NCBI GenBank assembly: GCA_031216915.1
Contig: CM062290.1
Location: 164,774,453-164,838,452, forward strand
Direction of reading: 5' to 3'
Length of the DNA: 64,000 nt
Origin: Pictodentalium vernedei
Lineage: Eukaryota > Mollusca > Scaphopoda > Dentaliida > Dentaliidae
Position numbers and translations under genes: made by a program. The notes beneath the pieces are model-generated. The model was given only the letters and a program-made list of their open reading frames with translations, was not told the origin of the DNA and searched no databases. Shown here piece after piece: positions 1-10,545 of the stretch. Positions within the stretch are counted from its first letter, which is position 1, and every line of letters starts with the position of its first letter.

Positions 1-186
1 TTTTCATTTTTTGTCTCAAAAACATAGGTTATGACCCCTCTTTGGAACGAGCTCGACGAGCTCGTTCCAAAGAGGGGTCATAGCCCATGTTTTTGAGATA
101 AAAAATGAAAAAAATAATGAAAATTAATTGGCGATTTTTGTGAATAGCGCTGGCCGGTTTTGGCCGTTACGCTGGGTAAAGGGTTA
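1..186 (-). mobile_element. MITE family A, copy 1 (cut by window start)
   Basis: Most of a foldback element. Two arms read ACATAGGTTATGACCCCTC and its complement around the core GGAACGAGCTCG/CGAGCTCGTTCC. The right end is GGGTAAAGGGTTA, matching the termini of the other family A copies. No coding capacity. Inferred to be a non-autonomous piggyBac-like element from TTAA at the ends of complete copies. Confidence 0.8.
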
Positions 187-419
187 AAGCATTTTTATGG
201 ATATGCGATACACAGTGTCCCAATTATGAATCAATTATTCGGTTAATAAAGTAAACCGACTCAGTTTCCTAGAATTTGCTACTGCAATTAGGCCTGTACT
301 TAATTGATTTACTTGATTCATTTTTGAATTTATGATGATTTTGAAAAAAAACCTCAAAGTAAAATATCAACATTATTCCAACTCCATATGGATATCATTG
401 TATACAAACAAATTGTACC

Positions 420-2075
420 TCAGTCAATTTCACTTAATGAATCTACCAGTGATACATCATCATCACTTGAATCGACAATAGAATTGTCACAGTTTTCAGG
501 GTCTCCCTCACACTGACAAGCTATCTGCTATGGTTTACTTTAATGAAGATTTGGCACAGTTGCGTGATTTGGTGCATCTGGAAGCCTTACACTAACATGT
601 CAGTTCTATGATATTCTTTGGTGCTGGGTCCACAGTCATCTAAAGTGGTTCGAGACACTCATCAACTATTGTCCAACCGTGATCAACGGGGGAAGGGGTG
701 CACATTCTAGGTCTAAGAGTACTTTCCATAAACACACTTGGTAGCTGCATCTCTGTATTTGAAGTTTCAGACTCTCTTGGCGTGGTGGGAGTCCTTGGTT
801 GTTAACAGGTATTTTTGCAGAACATCTTAAAGCATTGATCATTCATGCCGTTGGCCCCTGCCACACTGTACATTCTGCATACAAATGTCTCACAGCATTC
901 CATAACAGAATTCTCTGTTTCCCAATTATTCCCAAGATCCATCAATTTGTTCATGATCTGAGAATCCACCAGCTAAAAGTAGGGTCTAACCTCTGTGCAA
1001 ACACGACATATTCATCTTTTCCCAATAGCTGAATAAAAAATTATCCTTATCCTTATCCTTCGGATTTGAGAAAAATATCTCAGGGCAGAACTTCATCAGG
1101 CCAATTAACAATGGCTTCCAGTGAATCATTGATAGCCCCTTGACGTTTTTGCTCACCGGCTTTTATGGATATATCACTGTCGTATTTATTTGAGGCCACA
1201 CGCACAGTCGATCCTTCATTGAAGGCAGACTTGACGAACACTCCTATTCCTTTCACCAGATTACTAAATGTTTTTTACATTTTTTCCGACTTGAAACTTG
1301 CTGCACACAAGCCATGTGGTCTATGAACACAGATGTTGTTTCTTAACTGTATTGAAGAGCAGCAAACTTTTTAACGCTAACAGTAACAACTGCTTCTAAT
1401 TCAATATCTTTGAGAACCTGTGATTTGTTGCTTTGGGGATTTGCATCGACAATGGCAGTGATGCAAGTTTGTGTCGAAATGTCTGCATCGCTTTCCTTGG
1501 CAACAACGAGCAGACGTCCAAATATTTATCGATCCTTGTCAACAATTTGGCATTTTTTTTCTTTCTGTTTGTTCCTCGTTTGTCTCTGTGTTATTTTTTC
1601 CAAAATTCTTCGACTTCATTCGCATTATACGGGCGTCTGTTGGGGTCAGTCCTTTGTTAATTATTTGATTGGTGTATTCTAGAATGGTCCTTTTTCCTTT
1701 CGCCATGGCACATAACAGATCATCGGCAATTTTTTCCTTAGCTATCACTCTTGTTGATACGTTAATCAGTGGACCTGGCACTTCCGGGTCGTCACATCTA
1801 ACAGCAAATGGATTGCAGAAACGATCGATAACAACTGGTGTAATTTTGTGCACCAATGTCCCGGTAGCTGTGATATCTTTTGTGTTTAACCCAGTGTCAA
1901 TAGATTCCACATGGTAATTCTCAGTCATTAACTTACAATTGTTTGTAATTTCACTTCTAACATGAGTTGCCAGATACTACTTCATAGTTTGCCGACTGTC
2001 GTCTGCTGAACCCTATTATACCACCATGTCGTGACTTGGAATCTTTGACTGCAGTTTGCTCAATCCAAGGTTTGA
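420..2075 (-). pseudogene. Relic of a repetitive invertebrate protein with C-terminal Cys-rich (CXC-like) tail
   Basis: Read on the minus strand from about 2075 to 420, peptide pieces occur in collinear order across frames, broken by stops and frameshifts. An N-proximal piece has IEQTAVKDSKSRHGGIIGFS. The longest open piece (1928-1539) has NPFAVRCDDPEVPGPLINVS. Then come IVDKDR and FGRLLVVAKESDADI, then PSPVDHGWTI near 690-660, a cysteine cluster (CKASRCTKSRNC, then ACQCEGDPENC one frame over) and an acidic end DSSDDDVS before a stop at 420-422. This order matches, from memory, a widespread uncharacterised repetitive protein family of cnidarians and molluscs whose C-terminus is often labelled tesmin/TSO1-like CXC. 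At least four frameshifts or stops mean it is dead. The biochemical role of the family is unknown to me. It may be transposon-borne, as its copy number in other genomes suggests. No target duplication was found. Confidence 0.55.
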
Positions 2076-2137
2076 CCACATGCTGTTAAACGACGTTAAA
2101 GTGGTCCCCATGTAATGTATTGTATATTGTTCCAATT

Positions 2138-2214
2138 GCTCTCCCATGCGGAAGATAAATGAAGATGGAAATATAATATTCCACAACCACAACAGACAAT
2201 AATTCAGTAAGTCC
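2138..2214 (+). repeat. Repeat block with a second, interrupted copy at 3284-4002
   Basis: Starts TTCCAATTGCT and ends with CAACCACAACAGACAATAATT then CAGTAAGT. The same two ends recur at 3284 and 3961-4002 but there they are separated by about 640 bp, so this copy looks like the uninterrupted form. Confidence 0.6.
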
Positions 2215-2232
2215 CGTGGTCCCCATGTAATG

Positions 2233-2596
2233 TTTATTTATTTCATTTCATTTAATTTTATTGGAGTTTAATGACACTTTCGAAAGCCAGCGTCACCTTA
2301 TGTCGGACAAATTTATGGGTGGAGGAAGCCGGAGAAAATCACCAAGCAACGGCTAGCTACTGTCAGATTCCCCAACATGCTAATTCCACACAAGAAGGGG
2401 TTAGCACTGGTTGAAGACAGATGCACCATCAATGTGCATTACGCCTTAACACACAGCGCCACTGTGCCCCCACATGGGCAATTGGGATTAAGTGCCTTGC
2501 CCAGGAACACAACACAGTTACCCCTGGCGGGGATCGAACGGTTGACGTCTCGGTTTGAAGGTCAATGCTGTAACCACTGAGCCACAACACTCCCTC
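2233..2596 (-). mobile_element. tRNA-headed SINE, copy S1
   Basis: On the minus strand the head has an A-box-like TGGCTCAGTGGTTACAG and a B-box-like GTTCGATCCC. Next comes the shared central motif with the word CCTGGGCAAGGCACTTAAT, then the body with GTGCATCTGTCTTCAACCAG, and a tail TTTCGAAAGTGTCATTAAAC plus AT-rich repeats. Flanks CATGTAATG (2224-2232) and CATATAATG (2597-2605) look like a target duplication. The same flank sequence without a SINE lies at 2107-2130. Confidence 0.8.
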
Positions 2597-2865
2597 CATA
2601 TAATGTATTGTATATATATTTATCATATGACTCGTCCGTTTTGTTCACTTTAAAATATTTTGGTCAATTTCAAAACTAGACAATTTGATTGGCTGAACAA
2701 AACACAACTGGGCCACATTTTCATAATTAGAGTTGGGAGCTTTCATTGGTCAATTTCAAAACTGGACAATTTGATTGGCTAAACAAAATACAACTGGGTC
2801 ATATTTGCATAATTTTAGTAGGGAGAATTTACGTTATCTGTCCTATTTAGGGTGGGTTATATTGT

Positions 2866-3076
2866 ATTAATCTTTTACCTACAAGAAAAACGCCATTCAT
2901 TTTTTTTTTATATTTTCACTTTTTGCTTCCAAAACATAGGTTATGACTCCTCATTGGAGCTCGTTCCAATGAGAGGTCATAACCTATGTTTTGGAAGCAA
3001 ACAATGAAAATTTTTAGTTATACGAGGATGTTTTTTCCAAGTGCCGTCTGCAACTCAAGTTAGGTGATGGGTTAAA
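2866..3076 (+). mobile_element. MITE family A variant
   Basis: A shorter palindrome with arms CCAAAACATAGGTTATGACT and complement, core TTGGAGCTCGTTCCAA, and a right end GTTAGGTGATGGGTTAAA that is a mutated family A terminus. The word before the arm is GCTTCC instead of GTCTCA, so it is a subfamily. Confidence 0.65.
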
Positions 3077-3128
3077 AAGTCATACTAAGTGGCTAATTTG
3101 TGCGTGTGTGTGTCATATGATAAATAGA

Positions 3129-3268
3129 ATATGAAATGAGTGTTTTTCTCATCTAATATTTATGAAACTCGTCCGAATTTTCCATTTGGGCTCGCCAGAG
3201 GCTCGCCAAAACGAAAATTCTTAGACTCGTTTCATAAATATTATATGAGAAAAACACTCATTTCATAT
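3129..3268. repeat. Foldback Q (140-bp inverted repeat)
   Basis: Arms ATATGAAATGAGTGTTTTTC / complement pair over about 60 bp each. The loop contains GGCTCGCCAGAGGCTCGCC, nearly the same loop as the foldback at 15796. Confidence 0.7.
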
Positions 3269-3324
3269 CCTCTATATATGTTCCAATTGCTGTCCAATGA
3301 AGAGGATAAATAAAGAGGTATATA

Positions 3325-3944
3325 CAGGGCCACGTAGAGGAAATTCGGGTTCCATCGTTAATTCTGTGACCGTCCCCCTTTCGAAAGTGTCGTATACTGA
3401 TGCAGACGCCGAAGGCGTCGGCAATAAATGCTAAAGGCACGAGCAATGATAGGGTGGGGGAGAGTTCTCCCCCCCCCCCCCCCCACCCCAAGAATTTTTT
3501 TAATCAGTTATTAAATTCAGATTTCTGGCATCTTTTGGGATGAAAAATCACGTTATTTTTTGGCTGTCAAAATGACATTTTTTAGAAACATGTTTCAAAT
3601 TTGAAAGTTCGTCAATGAGTATCCAGTGACCTAGAGTTATAGCTTTTGAATGCACAATTCTTGAAGTGATAACCTTATTACGTCAAATTGATTTAATAAA
3701 GTTATCACCTCAAGAACTGAGCAGTCCAAAATTACAACGGTCGTTCAAGTACACAGCTTCATTCGCGATACAGCCCCTTTCTCAACTTTTAGTTCTATTC
3801 CAATTCTATTTTATTTTATTTCAATACGATGGGCAACATATCTTGTTGGTTGTCGTTCGAGGAGTGGCGTGGGGGCAGAATTGGCTCAAGAGTCAGAACT
3901 TTAGGGGTTCAGGCTTCAAGTCCCCCACTCTCTTCCCGACCCTG
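3325..3944. mobile_element. Possible hAT-like insertion
   Basis: Begins CAGGGCC and ends GACCCTG. It is flanked by GGTATATA (3317-3324) and GATATATA (3945-3952), a 7/8 match of the length expected for hAT target duplications. It separates the two halves of the repeat that is uninterrupted at 2138-2214. It carries a C16 tract at 3469-3484. Near the right end CAGGCTTCAAGTCCC resembles a tRNA B box, so a tRNA-derived origin is the alternative. Confidence 0.4.
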
Positions 3945-4002
3945 GATATATATAATATATGAATAATATTCTACAACCACAACAGACAATAATTCAGTAA
4001 GT

Positions 4003-4795
4003 ACACGACCTTTATTCTCATTCGTTCAGTCATATTTCTCGCTGTGACATTGTGTTGAAACCAGAACAACATACCAGTTTATCTGCCGTTTACTGGCAGG
4101 TTGTATCAATATCATTTCATTTCCGATTCCGTCTGTTATTAAAAGAATTAGACAGAATTTGTCTTATTTCTTCTAAAATCGGCGTATGTCCCATTGTCGT
4201 GCTGTTAATATTTCTCAATTAACATGTAATTATCCATTTTGTCCATTTTATTTTCAAAACTAGACTCATTTATGTATTACCAGTGAGAATGGATCTATGA
4301 AAAAATGCTCCGTGGCATGACTGAACGACATTTAAACGTGTGTGCCTCTACAAGTTTTACGCTCGATCAGTGCGATCAGAACTTCTGATGCTCATAATGT
4401 ACAAAGTGGTTGGGATACTGTCGATTCAGTAAGAAAGGGGGGATAAAACACATCTATTTTTTCTATTATTAGTGTTATTTTGTAGTTTTTAATTGTTGAT
4501 TTGTCAATATCTGTCAAGAACTTGAAATGTTTTGAATAAATTCAATGCGTTGTTAATGGCGACATGATAGATGATAGAAGTGAACAGCATTTTACGGAAC
4601 CGGATGCGGATATCAATATGGAGTACAATGGCGTGCGAACTGCATTTTAAAACACGTTTTATAAAAAAAAATGACCACTCGAACTCAAAAACAACACCCG
4701 TATTCTGAAGCAGCATATCATAGTCTACAAAGAAGTATCATTGTTTTATTTCTCGGAGGGGGTGTAACGGAATTTTCAGACAAAATTTTTAGCCG
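4003..4795. other. No recognisable feature
   Basis: AT-rich sequence with no convincing reading frame or repeat family that I recognise. Confidence 0.5.
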
Positions 4796-4797
4796 CT

Positions 4798-5117
4798 AGA
4801 CTAAAACATGACCACGGCAGTTTTACGGGTGGAGGAAGCCGGAGTACCCGGAGAGAACCATCGAGCAACTGCGAGCAACTGTCAGCTCCCCAGCATACTA
4901 ACTCCACACAAGAAAGGTTCGCAGTGGTTGAAGTCAGGTGCATCATCGACATGCAGTACGCCTTAGTACACAACGTCACCGTCACCCCACTTGGGCAATG
5001 GGGGTGAAGTGTCTTGCCCAAGGACACAATGCGGTTGTCGCCGGTGTGATTCGAACCGGGGACCTCTCGGCTTGCAGTCAGCACCTCTGCCAACTGAGCC
5101 ACCGCCCCTCCCCCTTC
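4798..5117 (-). mobile_element. tRNA-headed SINE, copy S2
   Basis: On the minus strand the head has GGTGGCTCAGTTGGCAGAGG and a B box GGTTCGAATC. The centre has GTGTCCTTGGGCAAGACACT and the body ends CTCCACCCGTAAAACTGC. The distal tail seen in S9 and S11 is absent, so the 3' end is truncated. Confidence 0.8.
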
Positions 5118-5750
5118 CACAGATACGGCAGAGTTTACAAACGAAAATCGTTATAAGAACACGCTACGGAAAACGTGTTTATCAATTTATCAGTTCATAG
5201 TATAATGACAGGATGGGGACAAAAGATCAGATATTGCAGTTGAAAAACTGAATCAATATAATCTTAAATGTTTGAAGGGAAAACGGAGATGAGTATGATC
5301 CGGGCTCCTTCAGAGGGATAATTGGGAACGTTGATTGATATTGAAAACAACTTAGATATGGAAAGCAGATAATATTCGTAGGATTTGCAGACATTGTGAC
5401 ATAGAAATCTACATTAGTGGACATTTTGTAATTTCCACACCAAATATCTTGATAAACAGTTTGTGGTTCCAGAATACCGAGATGGATGGGGCTACAATTG
5501 CTTAGAGAGGCTCGTTAGAAAATATCCGAATGATGATGAGTTATTGGAGGACGTTGGCTGAAACATGTGGTAGTTTGAACGTAAGTGAAAATAACCTGAA
5601 TGAGTGCGGGGGAATTATTTCAGATACGCGAGTGCGTTTGGGGGCAAAGATTAAAAAAATAAAACAATTTGAGGGTATTTGTTATGAAAAGTGTTGTCCG
5701 GATATGACCTTTGTGATCTGTAGAGGATTAGACTTAGGTAAGGTGAAGGG
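5118..5750. other. No recognisable feature
   Basis: A few short open frames (for example 5530-5754) lack any recognisable motif and are probably chance. Confidence 0.4.
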
Positions 5751-5994
5751 TTAACCTTTTGAACTCAAGAGGTCGTTTTACCATTCTAGGATCATGATAC
5801 CTTGATTTATAAAGTAGATGGTTTCTCGTGAATCTGTATGATAGACCAATTAATATTTTCAACAGGCAGCTCCAAAGCTGCACGTTGAAAATATTAATTC
5901 GTCCTCCCCCAAATAACGAATATGGACTCTTCCAACTGAGGACATTGAATTGGGATGAAAGATACTATCACGATTCCAGGGTTCAAAGGCATAA
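5751..5994. mobile_element. MITE family F, copy 1
   Basis: Starts TTAACCTTTTGAACTCAAG and ends near GGGTTCAAAGGCATAA. The centre is a hairpin CAGCTCCAAAGCTGC flanked by AATATTAATTC-type arms (TTTTCAACAGG / CACGTTGAAAATATT). The terminal words match family F at 29610 and 52901. TTAA is intact on the left only. Confidence 0.6.
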
Positions 5995-6160
5995 ATGTTT
6001 ACTGCTCTCACCAGAACGCAGCTCATATGCTTTTTATAGTGTGATCGAAGCTCGTAAAACTGAGACGGGGTAAAATGTGTTCTGAGGAAGAGAAATGAAG
6101 CTTTAACAAAACTTGGATGATGGAATTGTTGATTTTTACAGTGAAGTGTCACTTCGTATC

Positions 6161-6367
6161 TTATCCCCCAGCACTCTGATGTCAAAATACCAATATTTCA
6201 AGTAGCCATTATTCCCATAATGCAACTAGAAATTTAATCAATTCAGTCTTGTTTGACAGAGTTCAATGAACTCTGTCAAACAAGACTGAATTGATTAAAT
6301 TTCTAGTTGCATCATGGGAAAAATTAGCTGCCTGAAATTTTGAGATTTTGACATCAGTGCGCAGGGG
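6161..6367. mobile_element. MITE family C, copy 1
   Basis: A long hairpin with core CTTGTTTGACAGAGTTCA / TGAACTCTGTCAAACAAG and arms GCAACTAGAAATTTAATC. Outer ends GATGTCAAAATACC and GATTTTGACATC form a second inverted pair. TTAA is not preserved at the ends (TTAT on the left). Confidence 0.7.
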
Positions 6368-6654
6368 ATTCGGGGGCGGCAGTTGATATTACCGCAGCCC
6401 CACACAGTAATTCATTCCTTTCCTCTTTCTGCCCGAGGTCTTCTCTTTAATGTCTCTTTTAGGGCCCGATTCTAAAATACATATTTAGATGTCCATAGTG
6501 TTCCATTATGGGCTACGTTAACCCTTTAAGCCGTATGTGCAAAAATGTCTACGTAAAGCAAACGCTGTCAGTCCGTGAGTAGACACAACAATAAACACTT
6601 AAGTGGGCACGAGGGTCGGTGATAATTTAACCTTAAGCCCTATAGCCATTCAAC

Positions 6655-7210
6655 TACATGTGCAACAGCCAGTGTCGCATCGTCTCGAACAGTATTATGG
6701 GTGGAGGAAGCTGGAGTACCCGTAGAGCAACTGTAGACTCCAGCTTATCAGCTCCGCACAAACAGAGTTAGCAACAGTTAACCCTTTACCCAACGTAACG
6801 GCCAAAACCGACCAGCGCTATTCTCAAAATTAGCCAATTAATTTTCATTATTTTTTTCATTTTTTGTCTCAAAAACATAGGTTATGACCCCTCGTTGGAA
6901 CGAGCTCGTCGAGCTCGTTCCAACGAGGGGTCATAACCTATGTTTTTGAGACAAAAAATGAAAAAAAAAATAGTTATTCAAGAATTTTTATTGCAAGTGT
7001 CGTCTGCTTTTCATGTTAGGTAAAGGGTTAAAAGCGAGTGCACCATCGACGTAAAGTACGCCTCAGTGCACAGTGCCGCCATACCCCCATATGAGCAGTT
7101 GGGATTAAGTGTCTAGCCCAAGGACACAAACAACTACCACCGGTCAGGATCGAACCGTGGACCTTTTGGTTTGAAGTGAAATTTTCTAACCACCTATCCA
7201 TTGCGCCCCA
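6655..7210 (-). mobile_element. tRNA-headed SINE, copy S3, split by a MITE
   Basis: The body lies at 6655-6777 and the head at 7032-7210, interrupted by family A copy 2. The joined word GCAACAGTTAAAAGCGAGTG corresponds to GCAGCAGTTGAAGGCAAGTG in S8, so the insertion point is known to the base. The head is degraded (ATGGATAGGTGGTTAG on the minus strand). Confidence 0.8.
6778..7031 (+). mobile_element. MITE family A, copy 2, with TTAA target duplication
   Basis: Complete copy: TTAA, CCCTTTACCCAACGTAACG, arms around TGACCCCTCGTTGGAACG, right end GTTAGGTAAAGGG, TTAA. Because it sits inside SINE S3 the TTAA duplication is verified against an empty-site sequence. TTAA plus CCCTTT ends are what piggyBac superfamily elements have, so that assignment is inferred. 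Confidence 0.9.
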
Positions 7211-7729
7211 TGTTGTCTGGAGTAATGTATAAGACAATATATGATCGGGGGCGTGAGGGTTGAAATAGGTTTGATTGATTGAAACAACATTCGTCCTTGT
7301 GTTAGTGTACTCAGAGAATCTAGTGCAGAAATTCCTGTTTTGCAAGATACTCAAGTCTGGAACCCCATAAGTGAATTGTAACAGGCTAGACTCATTAAAG
7401 AATAAAACAAAAACTTACAACAAAAACATCAGTAGTTGAAAAAACTTTTTACCTTGAAATAGAACTCAATATACTTTTATATTCTCTTTTTGAATGAAGT
7501 AAGTACAATAATATTAATGGGTGAAGTGTGTTTTATGCGCTATATAATGCAAATACTATAGTTCGAATGTGCTCGGAGTTTTCCACTTAGTTCTTGAAAT
7601 TCCTTGAATATTGATTTATCTGTCAACTACGTTTATCTTTCTTCAGGGTGGAACAGTGCTTGAGCTTTGTTGTGAGGAACGTGTAGGTTATTTTGATGTT
7701 GTATATTTTCTGCACAGGACAGTGAACGT

Positions 7730-7847
7730 AAAATTGGTCTCTGTTGCCATCAGATCGCGATCCAATCACGACACACTTACGTCAGTGAGTAAAGACACCT
7801 CGTAAAAATTCTGCGAAATCAAGAACGCATCAAGAAAAACAAATGAA
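7730..7847 (+). mobile_element. Element family H, copy 1, left part
   Basis: Contains CATCAGATCGCGATCC and TTCTGCGAAATCAAGAACGC, which match the left half of the uninterrupted copy at 12910. The rest of this copy resumes at 8456 after an insertion of family I. Confidence 0.55.
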
Positions 7848-8455
7848 AATAATTACATTGTTAATGTAGTTATACGTTTTGGGTCCAAATACTCAATTCC
7901 CATTGGTCAGTTGGATGAAAATGTCATGATCAAATGTAATTCATTTTCCAATAAATACATTTGGCCGAACTTTGACCCGCATTTACGGTAGAGCGCAGTT
8001 GACAGAATGTAATTCGGGTAGTGTTTGGGCGGGTTTATAATTTTTAGCGCCTCTCGCAGTGATCAGTGATTATAGTTTACTGATATGTTAAATAAATTTT
8101 TTTGAACATTCCAAGTTTCGTTGCGAAAGACGGCAATTTGACAAATTTGGATCAATGCCGAAAACCGGCGCTCAACTCAGGGTTGTGCGCTTTGTCTTTT
8201 GTATGAGGGTGGTTTTTCGCCTCGTTCGTTCGTACATATTTTATTTCTTCTTTCTGCTTTGTTGTTTGGTAAAAAGTAGTTTGAACAATTACGGAATGTA
8301 ATTATAAGAATTGAATGCATTTTTTATAATCTTTATAGGACTATGAACGTGTGGGAATGGGTACAAATTATGTATGAATCCCATACATAATTTGTACCCA
8401 TTCCCACACGTTCATACTCCAATAAAGATTATAAAAATTGCATTCAATTCTTAAA
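7848..8455 (+). mobile_element. Element family I, copy 1
   Basis: About 0.6 kb starting AATTACATTGTTAATGTAG and ending in a 149-bp hairpin (8305-8453) with arms AAGAATTGAATGCA and GAACGTGTGGGAATGGGTAC. The word AATGTAATT recurs near 7940, 8004 and 8296 and in complement at the start. No reading frame of note. It is inserted in element H. Superfamily unknown. Confidence 0.65.
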
Positions 8456-8612
8456 TAATGTTTTCAATGTTAATATCAACAGGTGAGATTCTACAGTGTT
8501 ACGAGGAGGAGAGTGGACAGAGAATTTCGAACGGATCGTGATTATGTCGCGAACCGGTGAGAATTCTCTGGCCGATATTGTGATCACAGTACTGTAGAAT
8601 TTCAATCGCACA
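8456..8612 (+). mobile_element. Element family H, copy 1, right part
   Basis: Contains AGGTGAGATTCTACAGTG, then an inverted pair GACAGAGAATTTCGAACGG / CCGGTGAGAATTCTCTGGCC, and ends CACAGTACTGTAGAATTTC. It is collinear with 13105-13215. Confidence 0.55.
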
Positions 8613-9972
8613 ACAGTAATAACGTTACACGAGGATGCCGACCAACTATAATGTATTCTTGAAGAGAGCAGCGGACCTACCAAAACCTTTGCGTCCGAGC
8701 GTTGCTTTCCGCCAAAACACTTGCAGACAACAACAACTTTTCCGAAACACAAATATAAAGTATATGCGAGATTCAGGCTATTGACCTCCGTGTTGAACCT
8801 GGAGCGCCCCATCTGAAGTTTCGCTTGTGCATTTTGTGCGTTAACACCCAACAGGAGTTAGGGCTTGAATGGACAGTCCACTCCGTTGGTGTTTCAGTGA
8901 TAAGCCTCTCTCCACGTAGTGTATGTTAGATAGTTTGAGGATTTTCATACAGGGGTCGTATTTATCTGGTTTATGTGTGACCTACAACTTCAGTTAAGGC
9001 TATATGCAGATACTGGTATAGAAAATCAACCTTCAAATTGAAGGGTGTTGAAAAAATAATTACAAAACTTTTACTAACGTCATCCATTGTTATTAATTGG
9101 TATATAATTTTATTATCCCAAGCTAACAGTTGGATATTTTGCATTTATTATACGCTAAACGATAGATTATCGAAGAAATTGCGGAAAGATAGAAATCGTA
9201 TCCCCCACTGTGAAGATATAGAAATGTTCACTTTCCACGGTATCAATCAAAATGGCGGCTTTCAAAGCATCACTTCTAGGTGAATTCGAGTCAAATTATC
9301 ACTGGAAATGATCATTTTGTTCTTTAGACTTATAATGAAAAGTACATCTAGTGTTTTTGAGTGGACACCGATCATTTCAAGCAAAAATTCAACACGTATT
9401 CACCTTGAATTGATGCATGACACCCGCTAATCCAAACATGGCCTGAAAGTCCGTAATTTAAGTTTTTGGTTTGGTACGTCCTTCAAAGGATGTTTGGACT
9501 AGAAACCCGCAATCTGAATCAGATTGCAAGACACTATATTTTCCGAGTGAGTATCAGTCAAATCACTTCCGCGTTTCTATGAATCAGTGAGCTGTTTACT
9601 TTCATGCATCAAACCAGGTTGGAACGAGTGGAATTATCAGATTCTTATAAAAAAATGTATAATAAAAAGAAAATCTAGTGTTTTTGAGTGGATACCGAAA
9701 ATTATCTCACTTGTGACTGAGACAAATGGTCATTTTCATGCCTTCATTTTCAAAAGTTTTCACGGTAGAGAATTTCCAACTAGGGGAGGGACCGGAAGGG
9801 GGAAACCCCTCTCGGTCCCTCCCCAAATTTGGGAATTCACTATCCTATACCCCCCCCCCCCCCCCCCCCAATCGGAAACATCTAGCCACGTCCCTGGTAT
9901 CAGTTACTGTATCAACTTTCCAGTTTCTGTACTTGTTTTTTGTCAATAATAACTAAAATATGTTGTAAATAT
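8613..9972. other. Mostly unassigned; poly-C tract and hAT-like end at 9785-9895
   Basis: Two related ~35-bp words (AAAATCTAGTGTTTTTGAGT near 9670, a similar one near 9345) suggest an old duplication. GGGACCGGAAGGGGG and ACGTCCCTGG bracket a C20 tract at 9850-9869 and may be a hAT-type MITE remnant. Otherwise nothing recognisable. Confidence 0.35.
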
Positions 9973-10545
9973 TCATTTAAGAACTGAATGCAATTTTTAT
10001 AATCTTTATTAGAGTATGAACGTGTGGGATTCATACAATTTGTACCCATTCCCACACATTCATACTCCAATAAAGATTATAAAAACTGCATTCAATTCTT
10101 ATAATAACATTCCGTAACCGTTTAAACTACTTTTTACTAAACAACAAAGCAGAAAGACGAAATAAAACATGTACGAACGAACGAGGCGAAAAACCACCCT
10201 CACACAAAATACAAAGCGCACAACTCTGATTTTTAATTTTCACAACTTTAGAAATGGATACGAGTATTTTAGTAACGGGCTTTATGCCACAGTCGGGAAA
10301 TGTCACCAAAGAAAGAGCAGCGGAGTTGATCACTGAGAGAGGCGCTAAAAGTTAAAAACCCGCCCAAACACCGCCCGAATTACATTCTGTCAACTGCGAT
10401 CTACCGTAAATGCGGGTCAAAGTTCGACCAAATGTATTCATTGGAAAAGAATTACATTTGGTCATGACGTTTTCACCCAGCTGACCAATGGGAGTTTAGT
10501 ATTTGGACCCAAAACGTATAACTGCATTAACAATGTAATTATTTT
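9973..10545 (-). mobile_element. Element family I, copy 2 (inverted relative to copy 1)
   Basis: Reverse complement of 7848-8455 over nearly its whole length, including CGAACTTTGACCCGCATTTA and CGCCTCGTTCGTTCGTAC, and the terminal hairpin at 9977-10102, which has a shortened loop. A stretch of ~90 bp differs between the copies. Confidence 0.7.

Noticed and set aside
7848-10545. A single 2.7-kb transposon with 0.6-kb inverted terminal repeats
   Set aside because: The left arm sits inside an H element that resumes after it, so the two arms are separate insertions of one family.
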